Shown: in pieces, positions 43,636-51,874 of the stretch
Layout of the letters: each line of letters begins with the position of its first letter
Numbering within the stretch: position 1 is the first letter of the stretch
Assembly: GCF_000383575.1 (NCBI RefSeq)
Contig: NZ_KB911579.1
Coordinates: 4,611,424 to 4,675,423, forward strand
Source of the DNA: Salinispora oceanensis
Lineage (GTDB): Bacteria > Actinomycetota > Actinomycetes > Mycobacteriales > Micromonosporaceae
Direction of reading: 5' to 3'
DNA: 64,000 nt
The notes under the pieces: model-generated
Database searches by the model: none
What the model saw: the letters and a program-made list of their open reading frames with translations, nothing else
Told to the model about the DNA's origin: nothing
Made by a program: the position numbers and the translations under genes

Positions 43636-45039
43636 TCAGTCGTCGCGGTGGGCCGCCCACCAGGCCTGACCGGTCTCGGGCAGGGTGTCGATCGGGTCGT
43701 AGTACGCGTAACGCTTGTTGAGCGCCTCCAGGTCGGCGGACTCGATGGAGGTGCGGTAGTTCTTGGTCCAGTATGAGATGCCCCGCTCCCGGTCGTATTC
43801 GGTGAGCATGTGCACCCAGCGCTTGCCAACGAAGGGGACATCGCAGACGATTCGCGGGGTGGCGTAGCCGGGCAGGTAGCCCATGATGTCGTGTTGGAGC
43901 TGTTGGGCGTGGCTGACCGGGACCCGCCAGTGCTCGGCGTTGGGGATCATGTCGCACAGGTAGAAGTAGTACGGCAGGATGCCGGCTTCGCCCTGCAACG
44001 CGAAGCAGAGATCAAGTAGGTCGGGCGTGGTGGCGTTGACGCCGCGCATGAGCACGCCCTGGTTACGAACGTCGCGAACTCCGACGTTCAGGGCGGTCTG
44101 GGCGGCTTTGGCGACCAGCGGGGTGAGGGACTGGGCGTGGTTGACGTGGGTGTGGATCGCGAGGTTGACGCCGCGGCGGGCGGCGGTGCGGGCGACCCGC
44201 TCGAGGCCTTCGACGACATCGGCTCGGAGCCAGTGCTGGGGCAGGCCCATCAGGGCCTTGGTGGCGAGCCGGATGTCGCGCACGGTCTCGATGTCGAGCA
44301 GGCGCATCAGATACGACTCGAGGTTCTTCCACGGCACGTTGGCCACGTCACCGCCGGAGACGACGACGTCGCGGACGCCGGGGTGGGCCCGGAGGTAGGT
44401 GATGTGGGCGTCGTAGCGGTCGACGGGTTTGAGGGTGAGTTTGAGTTTGTCGATCGCGGGGGTGGAGTTGCCGACCAGGTCCATCCGGGTGCAGTGCCCG
44501 CAGTACTGCGGGCAGGTGGAGAGTAGTTCGGCGAGAACTTTGGTGGGGTAGCGGTGGGTGAGGCCCTCGGCGACCCACATGTCGTGTTCGTGGAGGGAGT
44601 CGCGGCTGGCGTATGGGTGTGAGGGCCAGTCGGTGCGTCGGTCGGAGGCGACGGGGACCATGTAGCGCCGGATCGGGTCGGCGTAGAGGGCGTCGGTGGT
44701 CATCGCCTCGAAGGGCACCATGGTGTTGAGCATCTGGGGTGGCACCAGCATGGACATGGTGGCCAGGGCCTTCTGGTCGGCTTCCAGGTCGGCGTAGAAG
44801 GTATCGCCTACGAGGTCGCCGAGGACGGCGCGGAGCTGCTTTATGTTCTTGATGCAGTTGGTGCGTTGCCATTGGGCGGATTCCCACTGGTCGCGGCTGA
44901 TGTGGCGCCAGCCGGGGAAGCGGGTCCAGTCGGGTTCGACGAGGGGGGCTCGTCGGTATTCGTAGGGTTGGCCCGTGGTGGGGGCGGCGGGTTCAGGCTG
45001 GGTTGCGGAGATGGCTTCCGCGGGGTGGGTCTGGGTCAC
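43636..45039 (-). CDS. kamA: Lysine 2,3-aminomutase, radical SAM
   Basis: 467 residues. The radical SAM motif is Cys176, Cys180, Cys183 in CPQYCGHC. VVSGGDVANVP is the SAM-binding glycine segment. The region YATPRIVCDVPFVGKRW aligns with the place where clostridial KamA has PGGGGK, so Lys406 is the likely PLP lysine in a changed setting. The enzyme would convert L-lysine to L-beta-lysine, the first step of lysine fermentation. The N-terminal 40 residues are an extra, proline-rich lead. GTG 45039 follows GAGGAGGGGGCC on the minus strand. It diverges from the kdd operon, 144 bases away. Another 2,3-aminomutase specificity is possible, but the neighbours favour lysine. Confidence 0.88.
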   Translation of the reverse strand: MTQTHPAEAISATQPEPAAPTTGQPYEYRRAPLVEPDWTRFPGWRHISRDQWESAQWQRTNCIKNIKQLRAVLGDLVGDTFYADLEADQKALATMSMLVPPQMLNTMVPFEAMTTDALYADPIRRYMVPVASDRRTDWPSHPYASRDSLHEHDMWVAEGLTHRYPTKVLAELLSTCPQYCGHCTRMDLVGNSTPAIDKLKLTLKPVDRYDAHITYLRAHPGVRDVVVSGGDVANVPWKNLESYLMRLLDIETVRDIRLATKALMGLPQHWLRADVVEGLERVARTAARRGVNLAIHTHVNHAQSLTPLVAKAAQTALNVGVRDVRNQGVLMRGVNATTPDLLDLCFALQGEAGILPYYFYLCDMIPNAEHWRVPVSHAQQLQHDIMGYLPGYATPRIVCDVPFVGKRWVHMLTEYDRERGISYWTKNYRTSIESADLEALNKRYAYYDPIDTLPETGQAWWAAHRDD

Positions 45040-45183
45040 GGCCCCCTCCTCGTGGGTGGTGGTGTGAATGATCAGTGACTCCGTAGGTCTGGAAATTATC
45101 CGGTGAAGTAACTATTCTGCCGTAAGTTTTCCCGCTTTGCGAGTCGCGGCCGGGGCTTCAGGCGGCTGGACAGGGAGGTCGTC
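45040..45183. promoter_or_regulatory. Divergent promoter region of kamA and the kdd operon
   Basis: 144 bases with an AT-rich core (45089-45140) that stands out against the GC-rich surroundings. GGAAATTA at 45091-45098 and TAAGTTTTCC at 45123-45132 are imperfect inverted copies and could be an operator, perhaps for the Lrp protein encoded at 42.1 kb (inference). Ribosome binding sites for both genes are at the edges: GAGGAGGG for kamA and GGGAGG for kdd. Confidence 0.5.
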
Positions 45184-46245
45184 GTGATATCACCGGTGGG
45201 TTTGCACCGTGTTCTGGAGCCCGCGGGGGTGCTGCCGCAGGCAGCTTGGCGACTGGACGCGAGCCCGGCGATCGGACCGAACGAGGTGCGGATCCGGGTG
45301 GAGCGGTTGAACCTGGACGCGGCGAGTTTCCGGCAGCTGCGGGAGAAGCACGGCGGGGACGGTACGCGGATCCGCGCCGAGGTGCTGGAGATCATCGCTG
45401 CGCGGGGCAAGATGCAGAACCCGGTGACCGGCTCCGGCGGCATGTTGATCGGCACGGTTGAGGAGGTCGGTCGACGGTCGCCGCTGGGGCTGCGGGTGGG
45501 CGACCGGGTAGCGACTCTGGTGTCGCTCACGCTGACGCCGTTGGCTGTCGCGGATGGGCTGGCCCGTTGGGATGGGCGCGGTGAGCAGGTTCCGTGTGAT
45601 GGTCATGCGATCCTGTTTGCCCGCTCTATCGCGGCGGTGCTGCCGGCGGATCTGCATCCGGAGTTGTCGCTCGCCGCGCTGGACGTGTGCGGGGCTCCGG
45701 CGTTGACCGGGCGGGTGGTGCAGCGGTATGTGGCCGACCGGGCGCGGGAGGGGGATGCTCGGCCGGTAAGCGTCGCGGTGATCGGCGGTGCGGGCAAGAG
45801 TGGGTCGCTGTCGCTGGCTGCGGCGCGGCGGGCTGGCGCGGCGCGGACCGTCGGGGTGGTGCCGGTGGCGGGGGAGCGGGACGCGCTGGTGGCGGCGGGG
45901 TTGGCGGATGCGGTGGTGCTGGCCGATGCGCGGGATTCGGTGGCGCTGTCGACGGCGGTGACGTCGGCGCTGGGGGTGCCGGCGGATGTGACGGTGGTGT
46001 GCGTGGATGCGCCGGGTTGTGAGCATGGTGCGGTGTTGGCCACGGCTGACGGTGGCACGGTGGTGTTCTTCTCGATGGCGACGAGTTTCGCGGCGGCGGC
46101 GTTGGGCGCGGAGGGCCTGGCGGCGGATGTGACGTTGCTGGTGGGTAACGGGTTTGTGCCGGGGCACGCGGAGTTGGCGTTGGATCTGTTGCGGGGCGAA
46201 CCGGGGGTGCGTCGTCTCTTTGCGGCGCGGCTGGCGGCAGACTGA
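45184..46245 (+). CDS. kdd: L-erythro-3,5-diaminohexanoate dehydrogenase
   Basis: 353 residues. The NAD-binding motif VIGGAGKSGSLS lies near 199-210. NPVTGSGGMLIGTVEEVG and RVGDRVATLVSLTLTPL in the first half are characteristic of Kdd. It oxidatively deaminates 3,5-diaminohexanoate to 5-amino-3-oxohexanoate, the step after KamDE. GTG 45184 follows GGGAGGTCGTC. The next gene starts five bases after its stop. It is the first gene of the coupled operon. Confidence 0.92.
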   Translation: MISPVGLHRVLEPAGVLPQAAWRLDASPAIGPNEVRIRVERLNLDAASFRQLREKHGGDGTRIRAEVLEIIAARGKMQNPVTGSGGMLIGTVEEVGRRSPLGLRVGDRVATLVSLTLTPLAVADGLARWDGRGEQVPCDGHAILFARSIAAVLPADLHPELSLAALDVCGAPALTGRVVQRYVADRAREGDARPVSVAVIGGAGKSGSLSLAAARRAGAARTVGVVPVAGERDALVAAGLADAVVLADARDSVALSTAVTSALGVPADVTVVCVDAPGCEHGAVLATADGGTVVFFSMATSFAAAALGAEGLAADVTLLVGNGFVPGHAELALDLLRGEPGVRRLFAARLAAD

Positions 46246-46250
46246 GTGCC

Positions 46251-47816
46251 ATGACGAACCCCTCGACGTTGTACCGCGGCGGTGTGCTGCATTGTCCTGC
46301 TGACCCGGGTGCGACCGCGTTTCTGGTTTCCGGCGGCCGGATTGCCTGGTTGGGGTCGGACGCTGAGGCGCCGGTTGCCGATCAGGTGGTGGATTTGGGT
46401 GGCGCGCTGGTGACGCCGGCGTTCGTTGACGCGCATGTGCACACGACGGACACCGGGTTGGGGTTGTCGGGGCTGGACGTGTCGGGTGTGCGGTCGGGGC
46501 GGGAGTTGTTGGCGGCGGTGTCGGCGTTTGCTGAGGGGCTGCCGGCTGATGGTGTGGTGCTGGGGCATGGCTGGGACGAGTCGGCCTGGTCGGTGCCGGT
46601 GCCTCCGGGGGCGGCGGAGTTGGGTCGGGCGGCGGCGGGGCGGCGGGTGTATTTGTCGCAGGCGTCGATGCATTCGGCGTTGGTGTCGACGGCGTTGCTG
46701 GCTGCGTGTCCGGGGGTGGTTGCCGCGGTTGGTTTCGACGAGTCGGGGTGGTTGCGGCGGGATGCGCATCATGTGGTGCGGGCAGCGGCTTTTGAGTCGG
46801 TTGGGTCGGTGCAGCGGGCGGCGGCGCAGCGGGCGGCGTTGGCGCATGCGGCGTCGTTGGGGGTTGCCGCGGTGCATGAGTGTGGTGGGCCGGAGATTTC
46901 CGGGGAGGAGGACTTCACGCGGTTGTTGGGGATCTCCGGGGTGGGGGTGCCGGAGGTGTACGGGTATTGGGGTGAGTTGGGTGGTGCGCAGCGGGCTCGG
47001 GAGTTGGGTGCGGTGGGTGCTGGTGGGGATGTCTTCGCTGATGGGGCGTTGGGGGCGCAGACGGCTCAGTTGACGGTGCCGTATGCGGATGCGGGTGGGT
47101 GCGGACATGGGTATTTGTCGGCCGAGCAGGTGCGGGATCACTTGTTGGGGTGCGCGAGGTACGGGCTGCAGGGCGGGTTCCACGCGATTGGGGATGCGGC
47201 GATCGCGACGGTGTTGGCGGGGTTCGCGGCGGTGGCGGCGCGGCTGGGTACGGATCGGGTGCGGGCGGCTCGGCATCGGGTGGAGCATGCGGAGCTCATG
47301 GACAAGCGGACGATTGCCGGGTTTGTGGAGTATGGCGTGGTGGCGTCGGTGCAGCCGGCGTTTGACCGGTTGTGGGGTGGCGCGGGTCGAATGTATGAGT
47401 CGCGGTTGGGGCTGGATCGGTCGTTGGCCGCTAATCCGTTGGGGGCGATGCATTCGGTGGGGGTGTCGTTGGCGTTCGGGTCGGATTCGCCGGTGACTCC
47501 GGTGGATCCGTGGGGGTCGGTGCGGGCGGCGGTGGCGCATCACAATCCGGCGCAGCGGATGAGTGTGCGGGCGGCTTTCGCGGCGCATTCGCGGGGTGGT
47601 TGGCGTGCGGTGCGGCGGGATGGTGACGGGGTGTTGGCGTTGGGGGCGCCGGCGACGTTCGCGGTGTGGGATTCCCCGGCGGGGGTGGAGCGGGGGTTGC
47701 CGGTGTTGCAGGCGGAGGATCCGGAGGCGCGGGGTGTTTCGGATCCGACGCCGTTGCCGGTGTGTCTACGTACGGTGCTGCGTGGTGCGGTGATCTATGG
47801 GGAGGGCGGATTGTGA
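46251..47816 (+). CDS. YtcJ-type metal-dependent amidohydrolase inside the lysine operon
   Basis: 521 residues of the amidohydrolase superfamily (amidohydrolase_3/YtcJ group). Metal ligands visible are His62 and His64 in DAHVH, His311 in GFHAIGDAA, His346 in RVEHAE and Asp412 in GSDSPVTP, so it looks active. The starting beta-sandwich (LYRGGVLHCP...) and ending strand (VLRGAVIYGEG) complete the fold. It starts 5 bases after kdd and its stop overlaps the kamD start by four bases, so it is fixed in the operon. It has no known role in lysine fermentation and is not homologous to the cleavage enzyme Kce. It could hydrolyse a cyclic amide of a pathway intermediate, or an N-acyl substrate that enters the pathway (inference). 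Leu is often TTG here and third positions are G-rich. Confidence 0.88.
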   Translation: MTNPSTLYRGGVLHCPADPGATAFLVSGGRIAWLGSDAEAPVADQVVDLGGALVTPAFVDAHVHTTDTGLGLSGLDVSGVRSGRELLAAVSAFAEGLPADGVVLGHGWDESAWSVPVPPGAAELGRAAAGRRVYLSQASMHSALVSTALLAACPGVVAAVGFDESGWLRRDAHHVVRAAAFESVGSVQRAAAQRAALAHAASLGVAAVHECGGPEISGEEDFTRLLGISGVGVPEVYGYWGELGGAQRARELGAVGAGGDVFADGALGAQTAQLTVPYADAGGCGHGYLSAEQVRDHLLGCARYGLQGGFHAIGDAAIATVLAGFAAVAARLGTDRVRAARHRVEHAELMDKRTIAGFVEYGVVASVQPAFDRLWGGAGRMYESRLGLDRSLAANPLGAMHSVGVSLAFGSDSPVTPVDPWGSVRAAVAHHNPAQRMSVRAAFAAHSRGGWRAVRRDGDGVLALGAPATFAVWDSPAGVERGLPVLQAEDPEARGVSDPTPLPVCLRTVLRGAVIYGEGGL

Positions 47817-49375
47817 CCAGGAAGCTCGATCTGGATCCGGTGTTGGTGGCGCGGGCGCGGGAGTTGGCTGCTCGGGCTGGGGCGCCGGTGGTGGAGTTGG
47901 CGCGTAGCCATACGACGGTGTCGGTGGAGCGGGCGGTGCTGCGGCTGGCCGGGGTGCAGGGGGCGGATCCGGATGGGATTCCGTGGGTGAACCGGTTGGT
48001 GGATGCGGTGGCCGCGGATGTGGGCTTGGGGCATGGGGTGGCTGTTCCGGTTTTCGATGCCTTGGCGCGGGAGCAGTTGGTGGATGTGACGCTGTTGGCG
48101 CAGAAGGCGGCGGCTGGGTCGGTGCGGTTTGAGGTTCCGGCGGGGCGGGCGGCGACGGCGGCGCGGCGGGGGGCGCGGCGGGCGGTCGCGGCGGGGGTGC
48201 GGCGGGTTGATCGGCGGCGGGCCGAGCGGGAGCGGTTGGTGCGGCGGTTCGGGGATCCGCCGCAGCGGCCGTGGATCTATCTGATCGTGGCGACGGGGGA
48301 TATTTACGAGGATATTCCGCAGGCGCAGGCGGCGGCTCGGGCGGGGGCGGATGCGATCGCGGTGATCCGGTCGACGGGGCAGTCGTTGTTGGACTATGTG
48401 CCGGAGGGGGCGACTCGGGAGGGCTTCGCCGGTACGTATGCGACGCAGGAGAATTTCCGGCTGATGCGGGCGGCGTTGGACGAGTCGTCGCGGGAGTTGG
48501 GTCGGTATGTGCGGTTGACGAATTACGCGTCGGGGTTGTGTATGCCGGAGATGGCGGCGTTGGCGGGCCTTGAGCGGCTGGACATGATGTTGAACGATTC
48601 GATGTACGGCATCTTGTTCCGGGATATCAATCCGATTCGTACCTTCGTCGATCAGCGTTTTTCGCGGCAGGTGCACGCTCGGGCGGGGATCATCATCAAC
48701 ACTGGTGAGGACAATTACCTGACGACTGCCGATGCGGTGGACGAGGCGCACACGGTGACGGTGTCGCAGTTGCTCAACGAGTACTTCGCGCATGAGGCGG
48801 GGTTGGCGGACTGGCAGTTGGGGTTGGGGCACGCGTTTGAGATCAACCCGGATGTGCCGGAGTCGTTGCGGTTGGAGTTGGCGCATGCGCTGTTGGCGCG
48901 GGAGTTGTTCCCGGATGCGCCGTTGAAGTGGATGCCGCCGACGAAGCACATGACCGGGGATGTGTTTCGGGGCAACCTGCTGGACGGATTTTTCAACCTG
49001 GTGGGGGCGCTGACCGGGCAGGGGATTCTGTTGGTGGGGATGATGACGGAGGCGGTGGTGACGCCGTGGCTGTCGGATCGGGATATCGCCTTGCAGAACG
49101 TCCGGTATGTGCTGGGTGCCGCGGGTGGGCTGCGTGAGGATTTCGTGCCGGCGTCGGGTGGCTTCATTCAGCAGCGGGCGCACCAGGTGTTGCGTTCGGC
49201 GGTGGAGTTGTTGGAGCGGGTCGGGGAGCAGTCGTTGCTGACGGCGATCGGCGAGGGCACGTTCGGGATCATGAAGCGGCCGGCGGACCGGGGTAGGGGG
49301 TTGGACGGGGTGGCGCGGCACGAGGGCGACTACTACAACCCGGCGGTGCAGATCCTGGAAGGGGCGGGGTCGTGA
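47813..49375 (+). CDS. kamD: Lysine 5,6-aminomutase alpha subunit
   Basis: 520 residues, close to the clostridial length. It has the TIM-barrel phrases PWIYLIVATGDIYEDIPQAQAAARAGAD and RLTNYASGLCMPEMA, with EDNYLTTADAVDEAHTV later. It binds PLP and cobalamin together with the beta subunit. The complex moves the terminal amino group of beta-lysine from carbon 6 to carbon 5, giving 3,5-diaminohexanoate. GTG 47813 overlaps the amidohydrolase stop (GTGA), and its own stop overlaps kamE in the same way. Confidence 0.94.
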   Translation: MTRKLDLDPVLVARARELAARAGAPVVELARSHTTVSVERAVLRLAGVQGADPDGIPWVNRLVDAVAADVGLGHGVAVPVFDALAREQLVDVTLLAQKAAAGSVRFEVPAGRAATAARRGARRAVAAGVRRVDRRRAERERLVRRFGDPPQRPWIYLIVATGDIYEDIPQAQAAARAGADAIAVIRSTGQSLLDYVPEGATREGFAGTYATQENFRLMRAALDESSRELGRYVRLTNYASGLCMPEMAALAGLERLDMMLNDSMYGILFRDINPIRTFVDQRFSRQVHARAGIIINTGEDNYLTTADAVDEAHTVTVSQLLNEYFAHEAGLADWQLGLGHAFEINPDVPESLRLELAHALLARELFPDAPLKWMPPTKHMTGDVFRGNLLDGFFNLVGALTGQGILLVGMMTEAVVTPWLSDRDIALQNVRYVLGAAGGLREDFVPASGGFIQQRAHQVLRSAVELLERVGEQSLLTAIGEGTFGIMKRPADRGRGLDGVARHEGDYYNPAVQILEGAGS

Positions 49376-50136
49376 CGGTCGTGCCGGAGAAGCAGGTCGT
49401 GCGGCCGTATGGGGACACTACCGGTGACGGCATGGTGCAGGTGTCGTTCACGTTGCCGCTGCCGCACGACAAGCGTGCTGAGGGTGCGGCGATTCAGCTG
49501 GCCGGGAAGATGGGCATCGACCCGGCGATGCTGGTGCATGCCCGACCGATGGGGGACGGGTTCACCTTCTTCGTGGTGTATGGGCGGGTGAACCATCTGG
49601 TGGACACCTCGGCCGTGCAGGTGGTGGAGCGGGACTTTCCGTTGCTGTCGGCGAAGGAGGTCAACGCGGTGGTCAAGCGGCAGTTGCGGCGGAAGCTGTC
49701 GGTGGTGGGGGCGTGTATCGGCACCGACGCGCACACCGTGGGGATCGACGCGATTCTCAACGTCAAGGGCATCGCTGGGGAGAAGGGGCTGGAGTACTAC
49801 CGGGAGTTGCGGGTCAGCAATCTGGGCGCGCAGGTGAGTGTGCCGGATTTGGTGGCGGCGGCTCGGGCGGAGCGGGCGGATGCGGTGTTGGTGTCGCAGG
49901 TGGTCACGCAGCGGGACGCGCATCTGCACAACACGCGGGAGATGTCGGCGGCGGTTCGGGAGGCGTGGCCGGCGGGGAAGCGGCCGTTGCTGATTGTCGG
50001 CGGTCCGCGCTTCGACGAGGCGATGACCGCCGAGTTGGGGGTGGACCGGATTTTCGCCCGTGGCACCACTCCGGGCGAGGTGGCTTCCTACCTGGTCCAT
50101 GCGTTGATCACGAGCCGGAAGGCGGCGACGGTATGA
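49372..50136 (+). CDS. kamE: Lysine 5,6-aminomutase beta (cobalamin-binding) subunit
   Basis: 254 residues. An N-terminal dimerisation domain (about 1-105) precedes the B12 domain, with Asp119-x-His121 in TDAHTVG giving the lower axial His. Lys132 in LNVKG is the likely PLP lysine, which in this enzyme is on the beta subunit. GGPRFDEAMTAELGVDRIF closes the Rossmann-like fold. Adenosylcobalamin generates the radical for the 5,6 amino shift. It overlaps kamD and kal by four bases each. Confidence 0.94.
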   Translation: MTVVPEKQVVRPYGDTTGDGMVQVSFTLPLPHDKRAEGAAIQLAGKMGIDPAMLVHARPMGDGFTFFVVYGRVNHLVDTSAVQVVERDFPLLSAKEVNAVVKRQLRRKLSVVGACIGTDAHTVGIDAILNVKGIAGEKGLEYYRELRVSNLGAQVSVPDLVAAARAERADAVLVSQVVTQRDAHLHNTREMSAAVREAWPAGKRPLLIVGGPRFDEAMTAELGVDRIFARGTTPGEVASYLVHALITSRKAATV

Positions 50137-50525
50137 GTGACCCGAGGGTTGGGGTGACGGTGGCGCACCGGCGGTATGTGCCGTACTCGCATGCGCACTA
50201 TGCGGGCAGTCTGGTTGACGGGGCGTACGCGTTGGGTTTGTTCGGGGATGTCGCCACGGAGGTTTGTATCCGTACCGACGGGGACGAGGGGTTGTTCGCC
50301 GGCTATTCGGACGTGCGGTTCCTGGCGCCGGTGCGCGCCGGTGACGTGGTGGAGGTGACCGGTCGGGTCACCCGGGCGGGTAGGCGTAGTCGTACGCTGG
50401 AGTTGAGCTGTGTGGTGGTGTGTCGGGGCCGTCCGGATCGGGGGGAGTCCGCGGCGCAGGTGTGTGATCCGCCGATCGTGGCGGTCACCGCGACGGGCAC
50501 GGTGGTCGTGCCGCTGGTGGCGTGA
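50133..50525 (+). CDS. kal: 3-aminobutyryl-CoA ammonia-lyase
   Basis: 130 residues forming a hot-dog fold. RYVPYSHAHYAGSLVDGAYALGLFGDVATE and DEGLFAGYSDVRFLAPVRAGD are close to the Kal consensus. It removes ammonia from L-3-aminobutyryl-CoA to give crotonyl-CoA, a step that needs the Kce product. Kce is not in the window. ATG 50133 overlaps the kamE stop, and its stop overlaps the next start. Confidence 0.88.
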   Translation: MSDPRVGVTVAHRRYVPYSHAHYAGSLVDGAYALGLFGDVATEVCIRTDGDEGLFAGYSDVRFLAPVRAGDVVEVTGRVTRAGRRSRTLELSCVVVCRGRPDRGESAAQVCDPPIVAVTATGTVVVPLVA

Positions 50526-51874
50526 ACGTCGCGATCTGCGCGGATGTCGGCTCCACGTACACGAAGGTGGCGGTGGTCGATCTCGACGGCGCGGGTCTGG
50601 TCGCGACGGCGGCGGTGCCCACCACGGTGGGCAGTGACGTGTTGCGGGGGTTGGACGCGGCGGTCGCGGCGGCGACCGCCGGTCTGCCGGTGGGGGACGC
50701 GCCGTGGTACGTGTGTTCGTCTGCTGGGGGCGGGCTGCGGTTGGCGGTGGTCGGCTACGAGCAGTTGGTGACCGCGCAGGCGGGCCGTCGGGTGGGTCTG
50801 TCGGCGGGGGCGAACGTGGTGCATGTGGCCGCGGGTCGGCTTGGCGCGGCGGAGCTGGCGGCGGTGCGGGCGGCCCGCCCGGATGTGCTGCTGCTGGTCG
50901 GCGGCACCGACGGCGGTGACGCGGAGACGTTGACGCATAACGCGACCCGGTTGGCGCGGGCCCGCTGGCGGGTTCCGGTGGTCCTCGCCGGTAACGCCGA
51001 GGTCCGCGACGATCTGGTGTCGATGCTGGTGTCGGCGCGGGTGCCGGTGACGGTGGCGGAGAATGTGCTGCCCCGGATCGGGGTGCTGGCGCCGGCTGGG
51101 GCGCGGGCGGCGATCCGAGAGGTGTTCCTGCGGCATGTGATCGGCGGTAAGAGGTTGTCGCGGGGGCCGCGGTTCCCGCGGCTGGTGCGGGCGGCCACCC
51201 CGGATGCGGTGCTGACCGGCGTGGAGTTGCTCGCGGACACGCTCGGCGGTGATCTCGCGGTGGTGGATGTCGGTGGGGCGACCACCGACGTGTATTCGGT
51301 GCTGACGCCGGATGAGCGGGAGAGCGGGCCGGGCCGGGAGGTGGCGGGTAGCTTGTGGCGGGCCCGCACCGTTGAGGGGGATCTGGGGGTGCGGTGGAGC
51401 GCCCCGGGGGTGGTGCGGGCAGCGGTGGAGGAGCGGCTGCTCGATGTGGCCGACGCCGAGGTGCTGGCCGCGGCGGCGCGGCAGCGGGCGGATGACCCGG
51501 CGTATCTTCCGGTGGGCGGGGCGCAGCGGGCGACCGACGCGCGGCTGGCGGCCTTGGCGGCCACGGTGGCGTTGCGGCGGCACGCCCGTGGGGCGGCCAC
51601 CGGTGAACGCGCGGGACGGGATCTGCGGGATGTTCGGCTGCTGGTCGGTTCGGGTGGGGTGCTCCGGCATGCCGCGGCTGCGGATGCCGTGGGGGTGCTC
51701 GCGGGGGTACTCGCCGACTATGCCGGTGGGTGGCCGTTGCCGCGTGCCGCCCGGGCGGTGGTGGACGTGGACTATGTGTTGGCCGCTGTCGGGTTGCTGG
51801 GTGCCGAGCACCCGGCCGCGGCGCGTGCTCTTACGGACCGGCTGCGGGCGGGGGGTTGGGGCGGGTCCTGGTAG
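50522..51874 (+). CDS. GlmL/MutL-family protein, likely aminomutase reactivation factor
   Basis: 450 residues of the ASKHA (actin/Hsp70-like) ATPase fold. The first phosphate loop is ADVGSTYTKV near the N-terminus, and the second is VDVGGATTDVYS near residue 247. ILLLVGGTDGG-type sequence (DVLLLVGGTDGGD) is characteristic of the glutamate mutase L family. Such proteins accompany B12 mutases and are thought to remove damaged cobalamin, so here it probably serves KamDE. It overlaps kal by four bases and is the last gene of the operon. A hairpin with a T-rich tail follows 386 bases later. Confidence 0.85.
   Translation: MNVAICADVGSTYTKVAVVDLDGAGLVATAAVPTTVGSDVLRGLDAAVAAATAGLPVGDAPWYVCSSAGGGLRLAVVGYEQLVTAQAGRRVGLSAGANVVHVAAGRLGAAELAAVRAARPDVLLLVGGTDGGDAETLTHNATRLARARWRVPVVLAGNAEVRDDLVSMLVSARVPVTVAENVLPRIGVLAPAGARAAIREVFLRHVIGGKRLSRGPRFPRLVRAATPDAVLTGVELLADTLGGDLAVVDVGGATTDVYSVLTPDERESGPGREVAGSLWRARTVEGDLGVRWSAPGVVRAAVEERLLDVADAEVLAAAARQRADDPAYLPVGGAQRATDARLAALAATVALRRHARGAATGERAGRDLRDVRLLVGSGGVLRHAAAADAVGVLAGVLADYAGGWPLPRAARAVVDVDYVLAAVGLLGAEHPAAARALTDRLRAGGWGGSW

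Noticed and set aside
45603..47588. A 661-codon open frame on the minus strand opposite kdd and the amidohydrolase
   Set aside because: Arg/His/Pro-rich product with no family; it mirrors the G-rich third positions of the real genes on the other strand.
46251..47816. The amidohydrolase as a replacement Kce
   Set aside because: Kce belongs to the DUF849/BKACE family with a different active site. This protein has the amidohydrolase metal motifs, so it cannot simply be called Kce.
47795..49321. A 508-codon open frame opposite kamD
   Set aside because: Same cause: few stop codons in the antisense of GC-rich genes. kamD is certain on the plus strand.
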